Origin: Camellia lanceoleosa
Lineage: Eukaryota; Streptophyta; Magnoliopsida; Ericales; Theaceae
DNA length: 64,000 nucleotides
NCBI GenBank assembly: GCA_025200525.1
Contig: CM045767.1
Location: 121,508,346-121,572,345 of the forward strand
Direction of reading: 5' to 3'
The number at the start of each line of letters is the position of its first letter. Within the stretch, counting starts at the first letter, position 1. The notes under the pieces were generated by a model. It did no database searches. It was not told where the DNA came from and saw nothing but the letters and a program-made list of their open reading frames with translations. Of the stretch, positions 47,800-58,690 are shown piece after piece. The translations under genes and the position numbers were made by a program.

Positions 47800-48775
47800 A
47801 ATTGACAAATCCAAAACCAGGCTCGAATTGGCAAATTTTAAGAGCAAGTTCACCAATTTTGAAAATATACTTAGCTATCGATCCGCCAAAACCGACCGAA
47901 CAGATCCGATCCGTCGCATTTTGGACAGATGCGTGATGACGAGCGGACGGTTGCGAATTGCTTTTCTCCAATCCGCCAATTTGGCGGACGGATAGCGGAT
48001 TTGCGATTCCTTTGGCCGCAACCGAACCGCCAAACCGTGAGCACCCCTATTAATTTATAAGACTTTGTATTTTCAATTTGTTTAAATATTTTGTTTGTGT
48101 TTTCAATTGAAAAAGAGTTTAAATATTTTGTTGAAAAAAAGTTTTCAACTTGAATATATTTTTTGAATTGAAAAATTTAAACATATTATTTATCTATCTT
48201 TTTTAGTTTTTAAATCTAACTCTAAAATTAAAAATAATAAGTAAAAAATATGATATATGCTGGTTGGTTTTTGTTTTCAAAACATATATAGATATAACAA
48301 TACAAAGACATACAATCTCTACTACTGCTCTGTTCATAGTTTTGGTGGTTTGAATTATTTTTATATTTTAAGAATCACAAATTGTAATACTTTATGTGGA
48401 TGAATCACGCTGTGATTGTAATATGTGGATGAGGCATGTAGTGATTGTGATATTCTAAAGTTTCAAACTTTCTTTCTTTGGATGAGGTATACAGTGATTG
48501 TAATACTTTTTTAAGTCATTGACTGTAATACTTTCTTCTTTTTTTTTTCTTTTTTTTTTAGGAAGTGCACAAGTTGAATTATATTGAAAATTTATAAAAT
48601 TTTAAACCGCCAAACTGATTCGCATTCATCCGTCAAACCGTCAATCCGTTCAATCCACATCTGCCGGATTGGCTGACGGATGCGGATTCATTTTCTTCAA
48701 TCCGCCAATTTGGCGGACGGATGGCGGATTAGAGGTTCTGTGGCCGCAACCGACCCGTGCCCACCCCTAAATGGA
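47800..48775. mobile_element. hAT-like sequence with two related GC-rich ends
   Basis: 47,865-48,050 and 48,600-48,770 are diverged copies in the same orientation. Both carry CAATCCGCCAATTTGGCGGA, GGCCGCAACCGA and end CACCCCTA (inward TAGGGGTG). An AT-rich, non-coding interior lies between. TAGGGGTG ends and CCGCCAATTTGGCGG words suggest non-autonomous hAT elements, either nested or tandem. No target duplication was fixed. Confidence 0.4.
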
Positions 48776-49686
48776 ACACATTACAAATTTCCAAAACTAC
48801 ATGATAATGGACCAAAACATGAATTACCAAAGCGAATAATGAAATAATTATGACTTCAGAACAAATTTAAACAAAACAAATTACAAGCTCAAACTAATTA
48901 AGAAACTATCCAACTACGAATTAATAAAACATGAATTAAACAAATTACAAATCTTAAACACCTATGGATTAAACAAATTGCAAAAACTTTTTCCCTTATT
49001 TTCATTTTCTTTCTTCTCTGCTTTTTTTTTTCGCTCTATTTTTTCCCTTTTCACATATATTTTCTTGATTTTTCCTTCTTTTTTTTTTTTTTTTTCTTTT
49101 TCTTTTTCTTCACCTTCTCTTTTTTTACTTTCTTTTTTCACTCTTTTTTTCTTCTTTTTTGTTTTGCAAACCAAATTGAAACCCAACACTAAAACATACT
49201 GAGATTAAAATATAAAAAAAAAACTGGGTTTGCATTTGGAGCCGGCCGATACTCAAAGAAGTACGGCTGGGCTCAAATAGAATCGACTAGCTCACGATGA
49301 TGGCAGCGGCAGGTTTGGTAAAACCACGACTCACGGCTGCCTTAAAACATTTTGGGACCTTCATTTCACACATACCCATATCCGAAAACCTTCTCCCTCT
49401 CTCTCTAGGATCCTCTTCTTTCTAGATTTTCCTTCCATTCGCATTACCCAATAGTTTTTGCGAAATTTCCTTTGAAAACCGTTCTAATCCTCTACATTTT
49501 GGACCGATTAGAATTTGATTTGGTTGAGCTTTGGGTTTCTCTTGATTTTTTGGCTCATTCTCACGATTTTCCTTGTGATTTCCTCCACCCACTCGTAATT
49601 TTCAACTTTTTCTTCATTTTCCTCTATCTTAGGGCTTGGGTTTGGGGTTTTTCACCTATTTTTCTATTTTTCTTCTATTTTCCCTC
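48776..49686 (+). promoter_or_regulatory. Spacer and putative promoter/leader of the PMD cargo gene
   Basis: A long pyrimidine tract fills 48,990-49,190. GGAGCCGGCCG at 49,238 and GGCTGGGCTCAAATAG at 49,265-49,280 resemble the words before the outer LTR promoter and before the DUF7745-like gene. CTTAAAACA at 49,341 could be a weak TATA about 65 bases further on. A CT-rich leader (49,390-49,480) precedes the ATG at 49,687. The promoter is inferred. Confidence 0.4.
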
Positions 49687-52600
49687 ATGGCTAGCGGTGA
49701 ACTCCCCATCCCCCACCCCGTTATTGATATTAGAGTCGTCCTAAGTGAGGGCATGGAGGCCAAGGACGTCCTTCCTCTTATTCCTGAGTCGGAGTTGCCT
49801 TCCTTTGCTGATAGACCAGTTGATGTGGCCACCTACTAGCCACGTACACACGTTCTGACCTCGGGTGGTATCCTGCGATTTGAGGGCCTTATCCCTAGGA
49901 TTGACGAGGACATTCTACTACGAGAGCCTATGGAGCACTTGTCCGTCGATGCCTCTACAGTGAGCATTATTCTTTTCTTGTTTGAGCATATTTGAATCCC
50001 TTTCAAGGTATTGTAGACACTGACAACATTTCCATACTACAGGTGATGGCTAGGAAGATTACAGGTTACGGGTCTATTTCTAGCCCCAGGCACTAGTACG
50101 AGAGGCTCCCTGTGAAGGTTCGTGCATTAGTCGACGCGGTTGGCTTCGGACATTTCTACTTAGGACTGGTGCAGATGAGGGCTGGCCCATTTCTACACGG
50201 GGCCCTGGTAGAGCGATAGTGGGACACCATAGACTCGTTTTACTTCTCGTCGATCGGGGAGCTGACTCTAACCCTGTATGACTTTGTGATACTCACCAGC
50301 TTGTTAGTTGGGGTTGGTGGTCCGATCCCTTTTGATCCAGACATGGCACAGTGGAGAGTTGCCTAGCTCCATCTCCTCGGAGTGATCCCAGACGCCATCG
50401 GTCCTGGGATGGTAAGATACAGTTGGTTCTTGGAGCATTTCTCTGATCTTCAACCAGCTACTCCAGAGGAGGTCTCCCAGTTAGAGATGGCAATTTGAAC
50501 CCAGCCCGACGAGGACCCGATCCCCCGACCCCGATTTGAGCAGTTTTTTCCTCAAAAATACCCTCGACGGGACGGGGATGGTATTCAAAAATCAATCCCC
50601 GATTAGTTTTGGGTCGGGGACGGGGATAAGTGTCCAAGCCCCGTCTCCGCCCTAGTTTGTCCCCGAAGTAAAATCACCATTTTACCTCTCTACATATATA
50701 TATAAAAACCAGACCCTAAAACATTACACACTCACACACACGCCTCTCCATCTTCTCTCTCTTGGTCTCTCTCTCTAAAACCCTCTTATCACTGCCGACT
50801 CTCTCCCTCTGCTGTCCTCCACTTCTTCTTCCTTCTCCTCCGCTGTCTTCCTCTCTCTCCTCTTACCACTGCTGATCTGCAACGATCATCACTGTTGACT
50901 CCCTCTCTCTGCTGTCCTCCTCTCCATCCTCTCATCACCGCTAATCTATAATGATTGAGCCAGAACTGAGATCTGCAATGATCTAAACTGCGATCTGCGA
51001 TTGGGCTTTGGTTGAACACTCCATGCTTCACTATCAGGCATTTTTCGGTACCACATTCTATTATAAAAACTTTGTTGAATTGGCTTACATTTGTATTATT
51101 ATTATAATCCCCTTTTGCATTATTATTGTGGTTGGCTTCTCAATATTTTCTTCAGATTGGTAGTGAAGACAAATTCAATTTCTACCTTAAGTCTGTCTAT
51201 AGTATGTTGACAATCAGTCAAAGAGAAAAACTAATAAAATATGTTTTGTTTAATTGATCCTATTGTTATTTGTCCTCCGATCTTCAATATATATATATAT
51301 ATATATTGCAGATATATTTTTCAGCCCTCTACTCTTCAATTTTAGATCTGCGTTGGTTTTCAATGTCGTCGTCATCACCTCTGAGTTTCAGTCCTCTCCT
51401 CTTCAATTTCAGATTTTTTTTTTTAAGTTGATGATTGTTGTTGATGATGATGAAACATACTGATTAATTTTTTTTTTCTTGTGTTGTGTTGTGTTAAACA
51501 AATTTTTTTTTTAAAAAAAAAAGAAAAGGGTGGGGATATTTTGGGGTCGGGGAAACCTGATCCTCGTTAGGGGGCGGGGGCGAGGGGGAGTGGTAGGTTC
51601 CCCGCCAGGGATCGGGGGCAGGGACGGGAAATTTTTCACCTTCGAAAATCGGGGACAAGGAGCACAATCCCCGGCCCTGCCCCGGTTCGTTGCCATTCCT
51701 ACTCCCAGTACGCTTGCAGATTTCTTATGTATCTCCTCGGTACTACCTTGTTTACGAACAGGGAAAATACCATGGGGCTATATCTCTTGGAAGCACAGGT
51801 GCATTTGCAGCGAGTGGGGGAGTATGACTGGGGTGGCGCCGGCCAGGCCACTCTGTACTGCTACATAAGCATCCCGCCGCAAGGTAGACTTACTTGGCAG
51901 CTATTGGCGAGTTTGGGAGCTACACCTCACCCTTCTTCTTTTTGTTTTGTTTTTCATTCCCTATTTATGTTATCTGTTTCACTGCTCTGTTCATAATTGC
52001 TTATCTACTTTCTTGTAGCTATGGGTTTACACATATTTCACCACCCTTGCTTCGGTCCCAGTACGGCCACTTGAGTTGTTAGTACCCTGCTCTCAGTACT
52101 ACAACTCTCAATTTGAGCGTCGTCGGTGTGCAGGTTGGGATTTCTTTTATTTCGGCCACTTCTTCAATACCATCATCGCAGATCAGGTAACAACACAAAC
52201 TATTAACTTCACTTCTTCGATACCATCATCGCAGATCAGGTAACAACACAAACCTCTAACGTTCACCATACTATGTGCATACTACACTGTTTCCACACTG
52301 TTTAGACCCACACTGCATTGTTTCTCCATACTACTTAGACCTTTGACATCGGTCACTTGCTTTGCATATTCTGTTCTGTTCACAGGTTGACTAGCACCCT
52401 TGGGCAGGCATCCCTCAGGCTTCGAGGGTGATTTATATTACTACATGGGAGGCCTCTACCATGCAGATCCTTTTCGAGGGCCCTTTTGACAGGGCATACT
52501 ATTTGGAGGAGCAATTCATCTGTTAAACTCGAAGCTAAACTGATCCCGATGTTCCATATCCTCCTCCTCCCGGCATGAGCATTGACGATGATCTTCACGA

Positions 52601-53442
52601 TGAGCCTTTGATAGATCACCTAATGTAGGGAGAGGATGGTAACAGACACCACGAGGCCAGCAATTTTACTGCATTCTTACAGACCCGGATGATGACGCTT
52701 CTTACCTGAGGTGTAGCCCGTGTATTTCTTGAGGCTACCGCCACTGCTGTTGGAGGTGCCCATGCTGCCGCTCCCATTCCTAGGCTTCTTGCAATTCCTA
52801 CCGAGGTCATATACATGCGATTGGATTGGGTGATTGAGCAAATCCCCTTTGAGCATATCGAGGAGAGGGATCGTAGACTGGTGATTGCTCCCAGCATCGA
52901 GCAAGTACCCACTGCACTTTATTTTTCCTGTCCTTGGCTATTTTTGTTCACTGTACCCTATTATTTCTGTCCACTGTTCTTAAATTCTCTTCCTTTTGCA
53001 AGTACCCGCGGTGTATGCAGATGACCTCCTCCGGAAGATCGACCGACTGCTCCTCATGGTATGAAGGAGACAGACTGCTCTGGCTACTCATGGGATTGAG
53101 GTATACTCTGTTTATAGTTCACTTTTGCTGCAATCTTGTTTACCATTTTGTTGAGTCTATACTAATATTGGTGCTGTTTTCAGCTTGAGCTGGCGCCAGC
53201 TGCACCTGCAGGACCTCCTCTAGCTGGGAGGAAAGGGAGATGGGACCCCAGTGAGAGGTAAAGGATGGGTTGACCGGGAGAGAGGCAGAGTGAGGCAGTG
53301 CTCACCTTCTAAGGAGTCCTTTGGCGGGTATATGACCCCTGAGGATGAGGGGGATGAGGTTGACATGCAATCCAGCAGCCCTAGTGACGACAACGACACA
53401 CCTCCTCCACAGTTGAGGAGGAAGTGGGTGAGGATGGGTTGA
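49687..53442 (+). pseudogene. Plant mobile domain (PMD) protein gene, antisense cargo of the outer element, broken
   Basis: PMD proteins (MAIN/MAIL family, PF10536) act in silencing and genome stability in host form, and also occur inside Ty3/gypsy and Mutator elements. About six exons can be traced: 49,687-49,959 (MASGELPIPHPV...RIDEDILL), 50,043 onward (MARKITGYGSIS, VDAVGFGHFYLG, WDTIDSFYFSSIGELTLTLY), 51,702-51,9xx (FLMYLLGTTLF, VGEYDWGGAGQATLYCYI), 52,019-52,186 (LWVYTYFTTLASVPVRPLE, FERRRCAGWDFFYFGHFF), 52,386-52,904 and 53,003-53,442. Splice sites such as ACA|GTGAGC and CTACAG|GTG fit. Exon 2 is cut by a hAT element. In-frame TAGs at 49,837, 50,094, 50,217, 50,364 and 52,392 stand where Gln is likely; further TAA/TGA stops follow. 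It lies opposite to gag-pol, the usual orientation of extra ORFs in some Tat elements. Confidence 0.8.
50482..51701. mobile_element. Non-autonomous hAT element, 1,220 bp, inside the PMD gene
   Basis: Perfect 8-bp duplication CTCCCAGT at 50,474-50,481 and 51,702-51,709. Imperfect terminal inverted repeats TAGAGATGGCAA and TTGCCATTCCTA. Next to the ends are GC-rich words (GACCCGATCCCCCGACCCCG; GGCCCTGCCCCGG), and the interior is AT-rich with CT-rich stretches. No transposase. With one duplication copy set aside, the PMD reading frame continues in phase on both sides. Confidence 0.93.
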
Positions 53443-53892
53443 TGACTCACTTTTCTTTTCTTTTGCTTTGTAGTTAAGAACTAGCTTCAAGTAGATCCTT
53501 GTATTTTGTTTTTGAAAACCTTTCTTTTGTTTTTCTTGTATGAGACAATGATCGGGTTTGGACTCATAAGTTATGAAAAGAAAATTTTGGACGACTTCTC
53601 TTGTATTGCATAGCATGCGATGACTGTATGGCACACCCGTTGCATGATAATCTTGTACAAGGGCTTAGAACTGTGTAAACTTGCTCTTGAATTGATTCTT
53701 GAATCGGATAACAACTTACAACTGGTGAAAATACAAAATACAACTCGATGACAGAAAAACAAAATGAAAACAACCGAAAAACACTAAACAACACTTGATA
53801 CAAACAAGACAAAACGTAAAACACAGCTCCAATGCGCCAAGGTGAGAACCTGCCGTCCCTATAACTGCTTTGATTTGGGCACTCATTGTGTG
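53443..53892 (+). other. Spacer between the two antisense cargo genes
   Basis: It follows the PMD stop and should hold the PMD 3' UTR. The A-rich part at 53,700-53,830 resembles 58,000-58,110. I see no gene. Confidence 0.45.
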
Positions 53893-54010
53893 TCGGCTGG
53901 CTCCAAATAGGCATAGCCGGACTCCAATGAAAGCTGGCCGGCTCTAAAAGTGATATCGGCTAATGGGACCCAGCTATCATACATTACTCTTTCTCAAAGT
54001 CTATAAAAGG
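53893..54010 (+). promoter_or_regulatory. Promoter of the DUF7745-like cargo gene
   Basis: CTATAAAAGG at 54,001-54,010 is a strong TATA box, 56 bases before the ATG at 54,066. At 53,893-53,946 are GGCTGGCTCCAAATAGG, AGCCGGACTCCAATG and GGCCGGCTCT, matching the pair at 45,852-45,889 in the outer LTR. Confidence 0.6.
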
Positions 54011-54065
54011 TGCTCCCAAGCTGTTTTCTCAGCAAATAGCAAGTCTTTGGTATTTTTCTCTCAAA

Positions 54066-55272
54066 ATGGACATCCTTCTCAATAATAGGCTTCAAGACTG
54101 GATAACCATTTTAGACGGCTCGAAAAAGGTAAATTTTCACAGTTTCAGCCTAAACGCTCTTTTCCCTTTGAGCTGCACCCCGCTTTGTTTTTCGTTCCTC
54201 CATGCCGCTACTCGATACTGGAACCTAGTTACGCATGTGTTCCACTTTGGATCATAAGAAATATGTCCAACACTCGAAGAATTTCAAGCATTGATGGAAT
54301 CTCGGCGTGGCAAAGAAATTATGCCTCAGCCTCGTTTTGGCCATGCCCAGGCTTTGGAATGGATGTGTGGGCTTACGTTATATGAGGCTCGGTCCTTGGC
54401 TTATGATGGGGAATTGGACATTCCTGGTTTAGTGCATCAGGTTTCTACCATTGGAGACAAGAGTGACCTTTTCTGGCGAGGCTACTGCCAACATGCCCTC
54501 TGCTTATGCTTACTTGCGCACATCCTTCGTGTCCCTAGTTACGGTGGAGCTAACATTAGGTTAATCGAAGTAGCCCAATGTTTGAAAAAGAGTAAGAGTT
54601 GCATGGGTTTGGCGCTGGCTGAGACCTTGATGGGTTTAGACACTTTCTATTAGCGAGAGACCACTCGATTTGCAGGGAGCCCACTGCTTCTTCAGGTATT
54701 ATTTCTCACCCTTTCTTATTTATGATTTCTTACAACACTCGACACTCACTCTTTTTTTTTCTCTTAAAGCCTTTTTCTTACTTTTCTCTCAACGTACATC
54801 TCTTTATTCTTTAATCTCTCTTACTTTTCATCCCTTCCCAAGTATGGTTGATGGACAAGCTAAAAGTAGTGGACCCTTGCCCCGAGTACTCAACTCGAGC
54901 TTACTTCTTTCGCCAACGGTTAGTGGATTTCCCTTCAGAGGGGTTGTGGTGTGACTGGATGTGCAACAGATCTGTGGCTTACATAGCTTGGCGTTGCCCC
55001 TAGCTTTGTTTGACTGCGATGAGCTATAGCATGTCTCGTCAATCGGGTATGCAATTGATTGGCCTCACGCACTGCGTGTTCTATTTCCCTTTTAGGTTCA
55101 AACGCCAGTTTGGGCATGATCAGACACATCCAGATAAGGAAATGGAATATCCGGCTCCATTTCTTATTCGTGGTTCACACTTGATTCGGTACCTCACTGC
55201 TTGAAGGACAAGGGAGCTTCTGGCCCTTGCTCCTAGCTTTAATTACACCCTTTCTAGCGAGTGCTTGGCTTA
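54066..55272 (+). pseudogene. DUF7745-like gene, second antisense cargo of the outer element, broken
   Basis: It starts MDILLNNRLQDWITILDG. It continues CTPLCFSFLHAATRYWNLV and THVFHFGS, a TAA stop at 54,255, then EICPTLEEFQALM in the same frame. That pattern, RYW..T..F.FG..E..PTLEEF, is typical of the DUF7745 / mobile-domain-like proteins carried by plant gypsy elements. Then come YCQHALCLCLLAHILRVPSY, LALAETLMGLDTFY, TAG at 54,651, and RETTRFAGSPLLLQ. A probable intron (about 54,696-54,842) is followed by WLMDKLKVVDPCPEYSTRA and LWCDWMCNRSVAYIAWR. The function is unknown. Several stops make it inactive. I recognise the family by pattern only, without a search. Confidence 0.6.
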
Positions 55273-55996
55273 GCTTGAGGACGAAGAACAAGTTGGGCCA
55301 TCTTTAGCTACAGAAACTTCCACGAGTATAAGCAGAAGGCATAGAGATACCTGACTCAGCTGTGCCCCTAGTTTTACTGCTTTGATATTTCTTTTCATTT
55401 TTTATGATGTAAAAACAACTTTGATTTAGAGTTAGAGAATGTGTTTGCGTTGAAATCAATAACATTAAAATTGCGAGCACTGAAAAATTTCCTTTTGGTC
55501 CCAAAATGATTCACGTTGTAAAAGGTAAATTTTGGGAAAAATCAACTTTATTAAAACTTTTCAGAACAATTTTCGGAAACGATCACCACCTGACACACAT
55601 TGAATCCATCCTCGAGATATACAATCCCAAATCAGAAGATCATAACTACCCACGGCTATATTAACATCGTTGCCTTATCTTGCAACTGACCTTTCTGCCA
55701 AATGGAGGAAACCCAACCGAGCCAACAAATGATGGAAACGGACAGTTGATTTAGAGATGGTTATGGCCGAACTTCGGGATGAAGTTGTCTACGTCTTCAA
55801 AAAATGGAAATCAGGCTTTACTTAGTTTGGTTATGGTTCACTTGAGTATTAACTCTCTTCTTTTGCACTACAACTTTTGCCAAAGTTGCCTTTTCGAATT
55901 TTCGGCCTTGTAAGCTCAGTTTTTCTTTGTTTCTAATTTTTCATGCTCTAACTTTTGCCTAGGTCGCACCTTCGGGTTTTTGGCCTAACAAGCCTC
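55273..55996 (-). other. Outer element 3' UTR, copy A, next to the pol end
   Basis: On the minus strand this follows the integrase stop and matches the inner element after 37,080 (CCGAAAACTCGG-, AACTTCATCCCGAAG- and TTTCAGTGCTC-type words). It matches 58,691-59,529 closely. No gene. Confidence 0.65.
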
Positions 55997-56310
55997 TCAG
56001 GGGTAATATTTCTTCAACTTACTCATGTTGATCAGCTATGAAAACTCTAAGTCATCCACATCGATGAGAATAATCGCCCCTCTTGACCAGATTGACTTGA
56101 TGATAGAAGGACTAGTTCAATTGGCTCTGAACTTGCCCCTAGGGTCATGGATGGGAGCTTAGTTGTCATTTAGTACCATGTCCCCTTCTTTGAGATTTCT
56201 GGACTTAACTTTCTTGTTAAAAGCCCTAACAATCCTGCGTTGGTAGCCCTGAATATGATATAATGCCCTCAACCTCCTTTCGTCAAATAGCATCAGTTCC
56301 TCAAAGCGAA
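55997..56310 (-). pseudogene. Outer integrase C-terminal fragment, copy A
   Basis: From 56,310 leftward: FEELMLFDERRLRALYHIQG, YQRRIVRAFNKKVKSRNLKE, GDMVLNDN, a stop, APIHDPRGKFRAN, and an end SKLKKYYP before TGA at 55,999-55,997. It aligns residue by residue with the inner integrase end and keeps Gln where the inner copy has TAG at 36,825. The catalytic core is missing; a minisatellite begins at the break. Confidence 0.85.
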
Positions 56311-56990
56311 CGTGTGATAGATACACAAAGTGAGCATGTGTGATAGATACACAAAGTGAGCAAAGTGTGATAGATATACAAAGTGAACATGTGTGATAGA
56401 TACACAAAGTGAGCAAAGTGTGATAGATACACAAAGTGAATGTGTGATAGATATACAAAATGAGCATGTGTGATAGATACACAAAGTGAGCAAAGTGTGA
56501 TAGATACACAAAGCAAACATGTGATAGATACACAAAGTGAGTACGCATGTGCGATAGATACACAAAAGTGAAGAGAGTGTGATGGATATGCTATACGAAT
56601 AAAGTGTGATAGATACACTAAGTGAAACAAAGTGTGATAGATACACAAAGTGAAAAGAGTGTGATGGATACACTATATGAAGCAAAGTGTGATGGATATA
56701 CTAGGTGAGCGTGTGATAGATACACAAAGGGTGAACACAAAGTGTGATAGATGCACTAAGTGAACAAAGTGTGATAGATACACTAAAGGTGAACACAAAG
56801 TGTGATAGATGCACTAAGTGAATAAAGTGCGATGGATACACAAAAGGTGAACACAAAGTGTGATAGATGCACTAAGTGAACAAAGTGTGATGGATACACT
56901 AAAGGTGAACACAAAGTGTGATAGATGCACTAAGTGAACAAAGTGTGATGGATACACAAAGTGTGATAGATGCACTAAGTGAACAATCTT
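56311..56990. repeat. Minisatellite with GTGTGATAGATACACAAAGT units
   Basis: GTGTGATAGATRCACWAAGTGA-like words of 20-33 bp, separated by GCA/ACA variants, repeat more than 20 times. It starts exactly where the integrase match stops. Minus-strand open frames rich in YLSH/CIYHT are translations of the repeat. Confidence 0.9.
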
Positions 56991-57014
56991 AAACGAAACT
57001 TCTTTGAATGAACC

Positions 57015-57807
57015 TCACATCCAATATCGCCCGGCTATGTCGGCTTCAAATGAACCATTCATACAATATCGTGCATGAATGAGAAAGAAACTTGATAGGT
57101 ACAATGCAAAACAATGCATGATGTTTAAGGAATGCAATAAACAAACATAGCGGCGCTTTAGAAAACACCTCATGGGGTGAGTGGCAATGAATCGCTCTAC
57201 TCCGATGGGGATCTCCCCTTGTGTTCTTCGAACTTTTACCTTCAACTCACAGTACAAAGGTTCTAAAACGCTGACAAGGGGTAACTTCTGCATGTAGAAA
57301 CCACAAATGCTGTTTTCCTTCCTGATCATATTCATAACTTTTCCTATTCTCCAACGGGGTGACAGACTAGGTTGGTTCAGTATCCAGAATTGAGCCGTAT
57401 ACTCGCTATCTCAACCTATGGGGCTTCCATAGAGATTTCAAGCGGGGATACACCCCTGGGTATTTAAACCAGACTTTAGTCTCGGAAATCCCGAACCTTT
57501 GCGTTCTAGGCGACAGCCATTCGAACTCTAGTTTCCACCGTCGCAATTGGTCTCCTAGGAACTCATTGCAAACACGGCCAAGATGCCCCTGGCAGGGAAT
57601 GATACTCGAGAGAGCACCTCTGATCGCCATTCTAGCTTGAAGCAAACTTGATCTTGAGCTTGAGGTAGAGGCACACTCATACTTCGGAGCATTGACAAGG
57701 CTTGAAGAGGTACATCTGGAACACAATCTCAGAATTTTCTGAAGTTGAAACAAACTCAGATGCTTCAATTTTCCCTCTTTTCTTTTTCTTTGCAGTCTAG
57801 AACCCAT
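57015..57807 (-). pseudogene. Unrecognised outer-element segment, possibly protease-RT spacer of pol
   Basis: The minus strand has two moderately long open stretches. The one from 57,807 includes ARMAIRGALSSIIPCQGHLG and RVCNEF, which weakly recalls the PGxGLGR motif that precedes RT in the inner pol. The one at 57,335-57,015 (MNMIRKENSICGFYMQKLP) is not recognised. Its place upstream of an integrase end, on the same strand, would fit a pol remnant. The call is tentative. Confidence 0.3.
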
Positions 57808-58125
57808 ATAGTTTCAGATAGGTCATGGTTTTACTATTCTAACATGACCTGGGTTGAACCCTGCAGTTTTATGAAAGAACAAATCCTGTTTTACACAAAT
57901 GTGGAGTACGGCACAGCATTCTGAGCACAAAACAATTTTTTTTTTGAAATTGAGAAATGAGTTCTCGACTGGGTATTAAGCCTACGACTGACCACAATCA
58001 AAACGACTTAACAAAGGAAAACAAAAGGTAAAACAACCTGAACACATCTATTGATACTTGAAACGACTTAAAACAAGAATCGAGACAAATAAAACAAAAA
58101 GACACGACACTTAGACGTGTACCAA
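57808..58125. other. A-rich spacer at the junction of duplicated blocks
   Basis: A-rich DNA (58,000-58,110) similar to 53,700-53,830. At about 58,126 the similarity to 54,655 begins. I see no gene. Confidence 0.4.
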
Positions 58126-58690
58126 CAGCGAGAGACCTCTCGGTTCACGAGGAGCCAATTTCTCTGGTTATTGTTTCCCACCCTTTCTTATTTGTGTTTC
58201 TCACATCACTCGGCCCTCAGGTTCTGTTTTTCTGAAAAAGCCATTTTCTCACTTTTTCTCTCAGCATACATCTATCTATTCTTCAATCTCTCTTCTTTTT
58301 TTATCCCTTCCCGGGGTGGTTGATGGATAAACAGGAAGTTGCGGGCTCTTACCCTTAGCATTCCACTAGATTCTTCTTCTTCTGCTCACAACAGTGAACT
58401 TTCCTACAGAGGGGTTGCGCTACATTTGGATGTGTAGCAAATCTGCAGCTGACATCGGTTGATGATGCTTTTGGCTAGTTTAGATGTGATCAGACATGTC
58501 CAGATGAGAGAATGGAACATCTTGATCCATTCCAATTTGTGCTTCGCACTTGGCTTGATACCTCGCTGCTTGGAGGATGAGAGAGGTTTCGGCCCTTTGC
58601 TGTTAACTTCAGTTGTGCCCTTTTCTGGCAAGTAGAGTGCCCTTTCTGGCAAGTATGTTGACAATGGGGAAAAGACAGAACATCTGACTC
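58126..58690 (+). pseudogene. Fragment of a second DUF7745-like gene, copy B
   Basis: It matches 54,655-55,215 at DNA level: GAGAGACCTCTCGGTTCACG, CACCCTTTCTTATTTGTG, TTCTTTAATCTCTC / TTCTTCAATCTCTC, GTGGTTGATGGATAAACAGG, AGAGGGGTTGCGC and ATGTGTAGCAAATCTGCAGC. The 5' two thirds of the gene are absent, and the frame is broken by stops and small deletions. Confidence 0.65.

Noticed and set aside
48962..49202. Lys/Glu-rich or Phe/Ser-rich ORFs
   Set aside because: They come from a T-rich pyrimidine tract and are open on both strands.
56159..56685. Multi-pass-looking ORFs rich in YLSH/CIYHT
   Set aside because: They are translations of the GATAGATACACAAAGT minisatellite in several frames.
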